Below are positions 1 to 7,720 of a DNA stretch of 64,000 nucleotides, piece by piece. The stretch is from Nitrospirales bacterium LBB_01 (GTDB lineage: Bacteria > Nitrospirota > Thermodesulfovibrionia > Thermodesulfovibrionales > Magnetobacteriaceae), in the NCBI GenBank assembly GCA_004376055.2, contig CP049016.1:2728001-2792000 (forward strand), given 5' to 3'. The first letter of the stretch is position 1, and each line of letters starts with the position of its first letter. A model generated the notes under the pieces. That model made no database searches, was not told the origin of the DNA, and saw nothing but the letters and a program-made list of their open reading frames with translations. The translations under genes were made by a program, and so were the position numbers.

Positions 1-140
1 CATGTCCTATGGGAGTCAGGATATTTGGAGACCTTAACGACCCGGACAGTGCGCTTGTCAAAGCTCTTGTTAAAACCAATCATCTCCAATTGCTTAAAGA
101 GCTAAATACAAAACCATCGGTTTATTACGTTATACGATGA
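1..140 (+). CDS. 4Fe-4S ferredoxin-type subunit of a membrane oxidoreductase, 3' end only
   Basis: The frame is open from the window edge to the TGA at 138-140. The visible residues begin CPMGVRIFGDLNDPDS, which resembles the end of the last cysteine cluster of electron-transfer beta subunits in the NrfC/PhsB/PsrB/DmsB family, where CP.GAR.FGDL.D is common. Such subunits carry electrons between a catalytic molybdopterin or heme subunit and a membrane quinol subunit. An NrfD-like membrane gene follows at 431, which supports this. The catalytic subunit would lie upstream, so the substrate cannot be told. Only about 45 residues are visible; the call rests on that motif and on the neighbour. Confidence 0.72.
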   Translation, partial: CPMGVRIFGDLNDPDSALVKALVKTNHLQLLKELNTKPSVYYVIR

Positions 141-153
141 AAGAGGAGTTTTT

Positions 154-387
154 ATGAAAAAAGGCATTATAACAGGAGTTTTCTTTACGGTGATAGTAGT
201 GGTGTTTCTTGTTTTAACCGGTTATCATCCAAAGAGCAGTGGATTGCCTTCAAATGCTTCAACGTATGACGCTGCGCTTTGGAAAGAGACTAAAGATGTG
301 CCGCTTAGTGTGGATAATTTAACAAAATTTAAGGATATGTCATTGGCTACCGGCACGGATGCGGCGCCTAAGATGGCACAAAGCTGA
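154..387 (+). CDS. Small membrane-anchored protein between Fe-S and NrfD-like subunits, function unknown
   Basis: This 77-residue protein starts at an ATG preceded by a good ribosome binding site (AAAGAGGAG, 140-148). Residues 4-23 form one hydrophobic segment (signal anchor or uncleaved signal peptide) followed by a polar tail of about 50 residues without cysteines or histidines, so it does not look like a heme or Fe-S carrier. It sits 13 bp after the Fe-S subunit and 43 bp before the NrfD-like gene, so it is probably co-transcribed and may be an accessory subunit or assembly factor. I do not recognise the family. Confidence 0.7.
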   Translation: MKKGIITGVFFTVIVVVFLVLTGYHPKSSGLPSNASTYDAALWKETKDVPLSVDNLTKFKDMSLATGTDAAPKMAQS

Positions 388-430
388 AGTTAGTCACGTT
401 GACTCTCTTAGGTTAAGAGAGAAGGAAAAC

Positions 431-1333
431 ATGAACCATATATATTGGAATTACATAATAGCGTTTTATTTATTTACTGCTGGAATAAGCGCTGGGGCTG
501 TGTTGGTTGGCTCAATTGCAAAATTTATAGACAGCGGCAAATATCGGCTGACTATAAAAACAGCCGCCCTTACTGCGCCATTTCCTATAATGGTCGGTAT
601 GCTTGGGCTTGTATATGATTTGGAAAAACCTATGTACTTTTGGCGGCTTTTTACTGTCTTTGAAATAACCTCAGTTATGTCTGTTGGCGCATGGATAATA
701 TTTCTTTTTTCTATTATCTGTGGTATTAATTTTATTGCTGAGTTACCTGATAAATATGACTTTTTAAAACTGAGGAATTTGTTTAAAAGTCCTTCAGTAA
801 AAAATCTGTTAAATGTGTCAGGATTTGTTTTGGCCTTTTCTACTGCGACTTACACGGGGGTTCTATTGTGTTGTCTTTCAGCACGGCCTTTTTGGAATTC
901 TCCGATGTTGCCTCTGATGTTTATGTTTTCAGCCGTCATAGACGGTATAGCAGTCATTCGTTTAATAGCACTGTTTTCAAAACCAGACGAGGTTAAGCAA
1001 AACAATCACCTGCTTCACATCATGGATATGGTGCTGGTGCCGTTTTTGGCTTTATCAATTATTTTATTTTTGTTTGGACTGTATAATTCAACCGATTATG
1101 CTCGGAGTTCAGTTTCTTTAGTGTTAAGCGGAGAGCTTAGGATTTCATTTTTTGCAGGTGTACTGTTAATCGGCATAATTGTTCCCGTTTTATTTGGGAT
1201 TTATGAGTTTTTTAGCGGATACAAACTTAGCGTTAATCTGAAGATTGTTGTGTTGCTGTCAACACTAATTGGCGGCTATATGTTAAGGTATGTCGTTATA
1301 TATGCGGGTCAGATAGCAGACGCTGTGTTTTAA
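431..1333 (+). CDS. NrfD/PsrC-like integral membrane quinol-interacting subunit
   Basis: The product (300 residues from the ATG at 431) is very hydrophobic, with about eight predicted transmembrane helices. The start has the pattern of NrfD family proteins: a short N-terminal segment, then YLFTAGISAGAVL in helix 1, and a cytoplasmic DLEKPMYFWRLF motif after helix 2, which matches the D.GRP.RF/W region of NrfD/PsrC. These subunits exchange electrons with menaquinol or ubiquinol in polysulfide, thiosulfate, nitrite or related reductases. An upstream in-frame ATG at 359 would overlap the previous gene; 431 is chosen because GAAGGAAAAC directly precedes it. It completes an Fe-S/small protein/NrfD operon whose catalytic gene is outside the window. 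Confidence 0.82.
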   Translation: MNHIYWNYIIAFYLFTAGISAGAVLVGSIAKFIDSGKYRLTIKTAALTAPFPIMVGMLGLVYDLEKPMYFWRLFTVFEITSVMSVGAWIIFLFSIICGINFIAELPDKYDFLKLRNLFKSPSVKNLLNVSGFVLAFSTATYTGVLLCCLSARPFWNSPMLPLMFMFSAVIDGIAVIRLIALFSKPDEVKQNNHLLHIMDMVLVPFLALSIILFLFGLYNSTDYARSSVSLVLSGELRISFFAGVLLIGIIVPVLFGIYEFFSGYKLSVNLKIVVLLSTLIGGYMLRYVVIYAGQIADAVF

Positions 1334-1341
1334 TTAGAGTA

Positions 1342-1536
1342 AATGCTTATTGAGTTAACTCCTGCAATTTTTTTTCAGTCAGCAAATGATACAGTTAAAA
1401 GGACTGGATTCCCGCTCGTAGGCGGGAATGACAAAGGGGGGTAATTTCTTTTTCTTGTCATTCCTTTTTTTCTTGTCATTCCTGCGAAAGCAGGAATCTA
1501 TTTTTTTGTTTGCGGAGCTAACTGCATATGCAATTT
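1342..1536. repeat. R-family palindromic repeat, copy 1
   Basis: Left arm AATGCTTATTGAGTTAACTC, then hairpin module GGATTCCCGC..GCGGGAATGAC, then GTCATTCCTGCG..GCAGGAATC, and a right arm ending in GCGGAGCTAACTGCATATGCAATT. The two hairpin modules are also inverted repeats of each other. The right end runs into the nadC stop codon at 1535-1537. Confidence 0.9.
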
Positions 1537-2374
1537 AGAGTATCTTCATGCTTATATCCACGGCCTGTGCCGAGTGGGTGATAAACCCTGTAGAAATCAC
1601 ATCAACTCCGGTTTCTGCAATTGAGCGCACATTTTGAAGCGTCACATTGCCTGAGGCCTCTATTAAAATATTGTTGCCGGAGCTTCTGACAACTCCGACC
1701 GCCTCTTTCATTTGCTCTATATTCATATTGTCCAGCATCACAGCATCTACGCCGCAACTGAGAGCTTCATTGAGTTCTGAGAGGGTTTGCACTTCAACCT
1801 CTATTTTGGTAAGAAACGGGATATTCTTTTTTGCTCTGGCTACTGCCCTTGTAATTCCGCCACAGGCTTTAATATGATTGTCTTTAATCAACATGCCATC
1901 ATAAAGCCCAAACCTGTGATTTGAGCCGCCGCCCACCGTTACCGCATACTTTTCCAACTGCCGCATGTTGGGAGTTGTCTTTCTTGTATCAAGAATTTTA
2001 ACGCCAAGACCTTTGACCTCACCCACAAATTTTGAGGTCAATGTCGCTATCCCTGACAACCGCTGCAAAATGTTTAGGGCTACGCGTTCCCCTATAAGTA
2101 ATGAGGCGGTTTTGCCGGTAAGTGAGGCAATTTTGCTGCCGCTTTGCACCACTGCGCCATCATATGCCAATATGCTCACGGTTACTCCCTGGTTGAGAGT
2201 GTCAAACACCTCTTTAAACATCATTATGCCGGCTAAGACCATTGTCTCTTTGGCAAACACCACGGCTTCTGATACGGAGGCATCATCAATCGTGCTGTTT
2301 GTGGTTATATCCCCATGCCCAATGTCCTCGGCTAAGGCATTTCTTATGAATTCCTTGATTTGTGGAGTTATCAT
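1535..2374 (-). CDS. nadC: Nicotinate-nucleotide pyrophosphorylase (carboxylating)
   Basis: The enzyme converts quinolinate and phosphoribosyl pyrophosphate to nicotinate mononucleotide, CO2 and pyrophosphate in de novo NAD synthesis, in the cytoplasm. The 279-residue length is normal for NadC. Visible family motifs are the N-terminal ALAEDIGHGDITT, ERVALNILQRLSGIAT, the phosphate/quinolinate-binding DTRKTTPNMRQLEKYAV, and GGGSNHRFGLYDGMLIKDNH, with the Arg, Lys and His residues expected in the active site. Its ATG overlaps the last bases of valS by 4 nt (ATGA), so the two are translationally coupled. No nadA or nadB is in the window. The gene ends in an R-family repeat. Confidence 0.97.
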   Translation of the reverse strand: MITPQIKEFIRNALAEDIGHGDITTNSTIDDASVSEAVVFAKETMVLAGIMMFKEVFDTLNQGVTVSILAYDGAVVQSGSKIASLTGKTASLLIGERVALNILQRLSGIATLTSKFVGEVKGLGVKILDTRKTTPNMRQLEKYAVTVGGGSNHRFGLYDGMLIKDNHIKACGGITRAVARAKKNIPFLTKIEVEVQTLSELNEALSCGVDAVMLDNMNIEQMKEAVGVVRSSGNNILIEASGNVTLQNVRSIAETGVDVISTGFITHSAQAVDISMKIL

Positions 2375-5226
2375 TTTATTTCTTTAAGTTTACTGATGTT
2401 TTCCACTATCCGCTCTCTTTTTGAAAGATGCTCACTATACTTAAGTTTTTCCTTATCAACGACATCCTTTGGTGCTCGCTCTATGAAATCCTCATTTGAG
2501 AGTTTGATGTTTAATCCGTGTATGGCCATATCAACCTTTTTAAGCTCCGCATCAAGCCTCTTTGTCTCTGCGTCAATGTCAAACAGTCCGCTTAGTGGAA
2601 CATATATTTCCATTTCAGTCTTTACCGAAGTAACCGAACCCTTTGGTTTTTGCACATTCTCACCTATTTCAAGGTTTTCCCCGCACTTAGTAAGCGCTGA
2701 GATATAATCTTTATGTTCTAACAAATTAATGAGCGCAGCATCCGAAAAAGTCCTGATTAAAGCAGAAATCCTCTTTGACGGCGAAATATTAAACTCCCCG
2801 CGGATACTTCTTATGCCGGTTATGGCGTTTATTACAAAATCCATCCGCTCTTGCGCCTCAGGGTCCTGTGTCAGCATGTCTGGATATGAAGTAAGCATTA
2901 TGGTTTTTCCACTGTGGGGGTATGAATTCCAAATCTCTTCTGTCACAAAAGGCATAAAGGGGTGCAAAAGTCGCACAGAGGAGTCAAGTACATAAAGAAG
3001 ACATTTAAGCGCAGCCTCACAATCACTTTTACTCTTTTCAAATGAGGTCTTAGAAAGCTCAATGTACCAATCGCAAAGCTCATACCACACAAACTGATAT
3101 GCTGCGTTTGCTGCATCATTAAACCTATACTCATCAAGTCCCTTATTGACGTCAGTTGCGGCAACAGACAGTCTGCTTAGAATCCACCTATCAGGTATGC
3201 GCATCAATGCTCTGTCTGCCGTAAGCAGCTCTTTTTCAATCTCCTCTATTGTTAATCCCTTGTTAAATCCATACTTTTCTATGTTAAGAGTAATAAACCG
3301 TGAAGCATTCCAGAGCTTATTAATGAAGTGCTTATACCCCTCTACTCTTTCTGAGGAAAACCTGATGTCTCTGCCCTGAGCGGCAAATGCAGCCAGCGAA
3401 AATCTGAAAGAATCCGCCCCATACTCATCTATCATAATCAGGGGGTCAATCACGTTGCCCTTAGACTTACTCATCTTCTGCCCGCTTTCGTCTCTTATGA
3501 GCGCATGAATGTAAACATCGTTAAACGGGCGGTCTTTCATAAATTTTAAACCCATCATTATCATTCGTGCTACCCAAAAAAACAATATGTCAAATGCCGT
3601 GACAAGTACGCTTGTCGGGTAGTATTCACTGAGGTCTTTCGTTTTATCAGGCCAGCCCATAGTGGAAAAAGGCCAAAGCGCTGAGGAAAACCATGTGTCA
3701 AGGACATCAGGGTCACGGATAATGTCAACGCATCCGCACTGTGGGCAGCTTGTTGGATCACTGCTGCCGGAAAACGGCTTAACTGATATTCCTACTGTCA
3801 AAGTTCGCACATTTTGGATTATATCTGCGTGCTTAACTCCCGCCTCTGTCAGTTGCCTATATGTTCCCTCGTTAAGTCCCCTGAGTTTTTTTGAAAGCAC
3901 TACAAAAATGGATTCACTGTTAGAGAATCCCTGATTGTCTGTGCACTTTGGACAGTACCAGACGGGTATCCTGTGGCCCCACCATATTTGTCTTGATATA
4001 CACCAGTCTCTTATGTTTTCCATCCACGAGTAATAATTATTTTTCCACCCGTCAGGGATAATGCGGATATTCCCGTCTTTTACCGCAGCAATTGCGTCTT
4101 TTGCCATTTCAGAGACACTGACATACCACTGAGCGGTAGGGAGCGGCTCTATTATGGTCTTACATCTATAACAACTGGCTATTGAGTGGACATGTTTTTC
4201 TTCTTTTTGAATAAATCCTTTTTCCTTAAGGTCAGAGACGACAAGTTTTCTGCACTCGTATCTGTCAAGACCAGCGTATCTGCGTCCAGCATCGGCTGTC
4301 ATTGAGCCGTCAAGCCCTATGACTGTTATAAAGGGCAGATTTGGCTTTTGCCGCTTTGCTATGGCCTCATCGTTAAAGTCATGTGATGGGGTTACCTTTA
4401 CGGCACCCGTGCCAAAGGACTGATCAACCTCCGTATCGGTAACTATGGGAATAATGCGGTTGGTAAGCGGGAGTTTCAATTTCTTTCCCGCCAATTGCTG
4501 ATACCTTACATCTAAGGGGTTAACGGCAACTGCGGTATCCCCAAGCATTGTTTCTGGGCGTGTGGTTGCAACCACTATATGACCGGAGCCGTCCTCAAGC
4601 GGGTATTTGATGTAGGTGAGTCTCCCCTCAAGTTCCTCGTGTTCGGTCTCAAGGTCTGAAAGCGCAGTGTAACAACGAGGACACCAATTGATTAATCTCA
4701 GCGCTCTGTATATAAGCCCTTCGTCAAACAACGAGACAAACACCTCACGCACAGCATTAGATAGTCCCTCATCAAGGGTGAACCGCTCTTTGGTCCAATC
4801 GCAGGAGGCGCCAATTTTTTTTAATTGGTGGATTATCTGTCCGCCATAACTATTTTTCCACTCCCATACTCTTTTAATGAACTCATCACGACCAAGAGTG
4901 TGGCGGGTTAAACCCTCGTTAGCAAGCATTTTTTCCACGACATTTTGAGTGGCTATGCCTGCGTGGTCGGTGCCAGGTACCCACAGCACCTTATACCCCT
5001 TCATACGTTTCCATCTGCAAAGCATGTCCTGCAGCGTTGCGTTTAGAGCGTGTCCCATGTGAAGAGTTCCAGTAACGTTAGGCGGTGGGATTACTATTGA
5101 AAATGACGGACGCTCACTGTCACACTCAGAGCTAAAGAGGTTATTTTTTAACCAAAAATTGTACCATTTATCTTCTATTTCTGAGGGAATATATCCCTTT
5201 GAAGGCTCTTTCTTCACATCTTCCAT
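2371..5226 (-). CDS. valS: Valyl-tRNA synthetase
   Basis: Class I aminoacyl-tRNA synthetase that charges tRNA-Val and edits mischarged threonine. The 951-residue protein has the HIGH-type signature HMGH at residues 56-59 within PPPNVTGTLHMGHALN, the DHAGIATQ motif, the CP1 editing domain (TTRPETMLGDTAVAV) and the KMSKS loop (QKMSKSKGNVIDPL). The last ~70 residues form the lysine- and glutamate-rich coiled coil that is typical of bacterial ValS. It is upstream of nadC in a tight leftward operon. No T-box leader is apparent in the 150 bp upstream, which instead holds CATCTGCG-type repeats. Confidence 0.98.
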   Translation of the reverse strand: MEDVKKEPSKGYIPSEIEDKWYNFWLKNNLFSSECDSERPSFSIVIPPPNVTGTLHMGHALNATLQDMLCRWKRMKGYKVLWVPGTDHAGIATQNVVEKMLANEGLTRHTLGRDEFIKRVWEWKNSYGGQIIHQLKKIGASCDWTKERFTLDEGLSNAVREVFVSLFDEGLIYRALRLINWCPRCYTALSDLETEHEELEGRLTYIKYPLEDGSGHIVVATTRPETMLGDTAVAVNPLDVRYQQLAGKKLKLPLTNRIIPIVTDTEVDQSFGTGAVKVTPSHDFNDEAIAKRQKPNLPFITVIGLDGSMTADAGRRYAGLDRYECRKLVVSDLKEKGFIQKEEKHVHSIASCYRCKTIIEPLPTAQWYVSVSEMAKDAIAAVKDGNIRIIPDGWKNNYYSWMENIRDWCISRQIWWGHRIPVWYCPKCTDNQGFSNSESIFVVLSKKLRGLNEGTYRQLTEAGVKHADIIQNVRTLTVGISVKPFSGSSDPTSCPQCGCVDIIRDPDVLDTWFSSALWPFSTMGWPDKTKDLSEYYPTSVLVTAFDILFFWVARMIMMGLKFMKDRPFNDVYIHALIRDESGQKMSKSKGNVIDPLIMIDEYGADSFRFSLAAFAAQGRDIRFSSERVEGYKHFINKLWNASRFITLNIEKYGFNKGLTIEEIEKELLTADRALMRIPDRWILSRLSVAATDVNKGLDEYRFNDAANAAYQFVWYELCDWYIELSKTSFEKSKSDCEAALKCLLYVLDSSVRLLHPFMPFVTEEIWNSYPHSGKTIMLTSYPDMLTQDPEAQERMDFVINAITGIRSIRGEFNISPSKRISALIRTFSDAALINLLEHKDYISALTKCGENLEIGENVQKPKGSVTSVKTEMEIYVPLSGLFDIDAETKRLDAELKKVDMAIHGLNIKLSNEDFIERAPKDVVDKEKLKYSEHLSKRERIVENISKLKEIK

Positions 5227-5294
5227 TTAGTATGATTCCTTTTGTATAAAATATTTATCACACACAGTAGAAACTTATTTTAAAAAGATTTTTT

Positions 5295-5340
5295 CCGCAG
5301 ATTGTTTTCTTTCATCTGCGTCCATCTGCGTCATCTGCGG
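5295..5340. repeat. CATCTGCG-type repeat with an 8-bp stem, between valS and the receiver gene
   Basis: CCGCAGAT (5295-5302) pairs with ATCTGCGG (5333-5340), with CATCTGCGTC repeated in the loop. Related CATCTGCG tracts occur near 19700, 27550, 36740 and 58940. It lies downstream of the leftward receiver gene and could help end its transcript, but the following T-rich tract is interrupted, so terminator function is uncertain. Confidence 0.6.
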
Positions 5341-5377
5341 ATTATTCTTTTATCAGTTGTAGTTAGAAAACTATATG

Positions 5378-6985
5378 TTACATGAATTCCGATTTTATCT
5401 GCTCTATTTCTATTTTTATCAGTTTTTCCGCCATCTGTGGAACTGTCTCCCATATTACCTTTTCTACCTCCTCTCTGAGTGTTGGGATGTTTTCCTCCAG
5501 AGTATTTTTAATGACACGTTCGGTTATTTCCTTTGTCATCTTAAACATCTCACTGACTGTGTTGGATAAAATCCCTTTTATGGTTGAGGATATTACCTGA
5601 CTTATTATGGCGTCAAGATTAATCTGCCCTACAACGTCATTTATTTTCCTGTTTATAGCCTCAGAAACTCGATCATCAAGACCTATGCTTATATCTCTGA
5701 AATTTTCCTTAACATATAGATTGACCGATTCCTGAAATACGGAAAGAATACGACCCTCGTCAAAAAGCATATCAATCTTATGGTCAAGGCTTCTTTTAAG
5801 AATGCTGATTACATCAAAAGAGGTAAGGAGGACATCCCCCTGCGGTCTTAAACCGGCATCCATAGGAATTTCCCTGTATCTGTCCTCTTTAGGAGCATAG
5901 GAAACTGTGTCTTTAGTCTCAGAGTCTAATTGCTTATTTTTTTCAAAGAAGCTGCCGGTGAGTTCTTGCAAATCCTCCGAACTCTCCTCGCTGCTTAAGG
6001 ATGTATCCACATTATCCAAAAACTCGGTTGCACCTATATCATCGATATCATCTCCTAAAATATCCTGGGTTGGGTCAGGGTCACCCTCTTTAAGGTCATC
6101 AAAAAGCGATGAGACAGAGTCATCGCCGTTGTATTTACCCTCTTTCGCTCCCTGAGTTATGTCCGCAGTGATGTCAAACTCATCAAAGGATAGCTCTTCA
6201 AGCTGTGACTCCTCCAGTTTTCTTGCATCGCCTTCAAAGGAGACGGTCTCCTCAACCATCGTTTCATTAAGCAGGGCCTCTATGTCGGCATCGCTCATCA
6301 TAGATGTGTTATCAAGCTCCATAGGCTCATCCTGTATCTCACCCATAGAGTCCTCATTGTCGTCACCTGTCAGACTCTCCAGAACATCTTTAAGTTCCCG
6401 TGTGGTTAAATCATTATCCGTAAAATCCTGAAAATCGTCCTTTTCGTCATGTAGAGAATCCTCAAACACTGCCGTTTCCTCTACATGGGTCTCTTCAAAC
6501 AGGCTGTCAATGTCTTTTTCGTCCATAATGGAGGTCTCACCAAGTTCAATAGGTTCCTCATCCTTTTGGGGGTCGTCCTGAGCGCCACTGTCCATATCTA
6601 CAGCTGGAGCAGCGGCAGAGGGTTTTACGTAAGTATGTATCTTATTTAAGAACTCTTTGGAATCAAATGGTTTAAAGAGGTAATCATTAGCTCCAACCTC
6701 CTTAATCTTTTGTTCATTTAGGGCTTCAAATGCTCCAATAAGTAAAACAAAGGGCACATCTTTAAGAGCCTTATTAGCTTTTACCTGCTTACAGAGCTCG
6801 TAGCCGCCAAGCTTAGGAAGCTCTACATCGGCAAGAATAATGTCTGGAACGAATGACTTTAATTTGGAAAGAGCCTCCTCCCCGTCGTTTACAAAAACAA
6901 CTTCATAATCCTCTTCAGAGAGAATCAGCTCAACCACTTTCAGAATGGTTACACTGTTATTTACCAACAAAAGCTTATTAGCCAC
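5378..6985 (-). CDS. Receiver-domain protein with acidic linker and amphipathic helical C-terminus
   Basis: Residues 1-120 form a CheY-like receiver with the phospho-acceptor Asp in DIILADVELPKLGGYE and the conserved Lys in LFKPFDS. Residues ~140-350 are strongly acidic and low-complexity, and contain two copies of a motif: PIELGETSIMDEKDIDSLFE..VEETAVFED and PMELDNTSMMSDADIEALLN..VEETVSFEG. The C-terminal ~150 residues are predicted amphipathic helices ending in PQMAEKLIKIEIEQIK, which recalls the C-terminal oligomerization helices of PopZ-type polar organizers; this is a loose resemblance. There is no DNA-binding or enzymatic output domain, so it may act as a scaffold or adaptor. It is the last gene of a leftward run that includes fmdB-like and carB genes. 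Confidence 0.8.
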   Translation of the reverse strand: MANKLLLVNNSVTILKVVELILSEEDYEVVFVNDGEEALSKLKSFVPDIILADVELPKLGGYELCKQVKANKALKDVPFVLLIGAFEALNEQKIKEVGANDYLFKPFDSKEFLNKIHTYVKPSAAAPAVDMDSGAQDDPQKDEEPIELGETSIMDEKDIDSLFEETHVEETAVFEDSLHDEKDDFQDFTDNDLTTRELKDVLESLTGDDNEDSMGEIQDEPMELDNTSMMSDADIEALLNETMVEETVSFEGDARKLEESQLEELSFDEFDITADITQGAKEGKYNGDDSVSSLFDDLKEGDPDPTQDILGDDIDDIGATEFLDNVDTSLSSEESSEDLQELTGSFFEKNKQLDSETKDTVSYAPKEDRYREIPMDAGLRPQGDVLLTSFDVISILKRSLDHKIDMLFDEGRILSVFQESVNLYVKENFRDISIGLDDRVSEAINRKINDVVGQINLDAIISQVISSTIKGILSNTVSEMFKMTKEITERVIKNTLEENIPTLREEVEKVIWETVPQMAEKLIKIEIEQIKSEFM

Positions 6986-7072
6986 CAGCCATTTCGTCCT
7001 TTAATCCGGCACTTGAGAGAGGCGCCATATTTTAATAAACGTTAAACACACGGTTTAACAGGAGGAAACACC

Positions 7073-7270
7073 TCATGTGCCGCCAAAACCGCCTGAGGGC
7101 ATGGGATTATTTGCAAAACCTGATGAGCTGTCCGCACAACTAAAGGTGGAAATTTGTTTTTTCACGTTTTTAGAAGTACAAAATATACAAACAGCAGCAT
7201 CTTCTCCCATCTTTTGAATCACCGAAAAAAGACTCTTACAGTCCTCACACACATATTCATATATCGGCAT
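7073..7270 (-). CDS. FmdB-type small zinc-ribbon regulatory protein
   Basis: The 65-residue protein begins MPIYEYVCEDC, the diagnostic start of the FmdB/CxxC_CxxC_SSSS family, with paired CEDC and CIFC motifs forming a zinc ribbon. The C-terminal tail is serine- and glycine-rich (ADSSSGF, MPSGGFGG), as in family members. The family is named after a protein linked to formamidase expression, but the molecular role is not settled. It lies 85 bp downstream of another small zinc-ribbon gene. The ATG at 7268-7270 is preceded by AAAAAAGGAGCGACAA, a good ribosome binding site. Confidence 0.9.
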   Translation of the reverse strand: MPIYEYVCEDCKSLFSVIQKMGEDAAVCIFCTSKNVKKQISTFSCADSSSGFANNPMPSGGFGGT

Positions 7271-7355
7271 TTGTCGCTCCTTTTTTTGGTCTTTTCCTAA
7301 ATGTTTTGCCTATATTAACATAAAATAATAGTTTTGTTAACTGTTTTACCGATAA

Positions 7356-7655
7356 TTATTCCTCTATAATCTGCCCTTTCAGTCCCTCTGGGCTGTAAAC
7401 GCATAAGGCGTCTTTGTTTCCACTGTCGGGATAAATCATACACCGATATGAGGCAGTCTTTCCGTAGTTTACCTTTATCTGTTCCCATCCATCTACGTAA
7501 AACTTGCATTCGTCATTAAAACATACGTACAAAAACGGGGTACACCAGCCAAGCCCATCACTTAAATTGAATGTGGGAGGCTCCATCTTGCTCATCTTCT
7601 GTCCACAGTAGGGGCACTGCGGCGCCTCAGTTAATTTCATCATTGTATCCGGCAT
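7356..7655 (-). CDS. Small zinc-ribbon protein, function unknown
   Basis: This 99-residue protein has an N-terminal CPYCGQKMSKM motif (CxxC) and later cysteines in WCTPFLYVCFNDEC, consistent with a zinc ribbon resembling the Ogr/Delta-like finger, followed by a short mixed C-terminal part (WEQIKVNYGKTASYRCMIYPDSG). It lies between carB and the fmdB-like gene on the same strand and is probably co-transcribed with them. An AAAGGAG lies about 14 bp before the ATG at 7655; internal ATGs four and five codons later are alternatives. I cannot assign a function. Confidence 0.8.
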   Translation of the reverse strand: MPDTMMKLTEAPQCPYCGQKMSKMEPPTFNLSDGLGWCTPFLYVCFNDECKFYVDGWEQIKVNYGKTASYRCMIYPDSGNKDALCVYSPEGLKGQIIEE

Positions 7656-7720
7656 ATGCTTTCATATCTCCTTTAAAATACCAACGCACTAATCGTTGTC
7701 TGTCTTTCGTTTATATTTCT

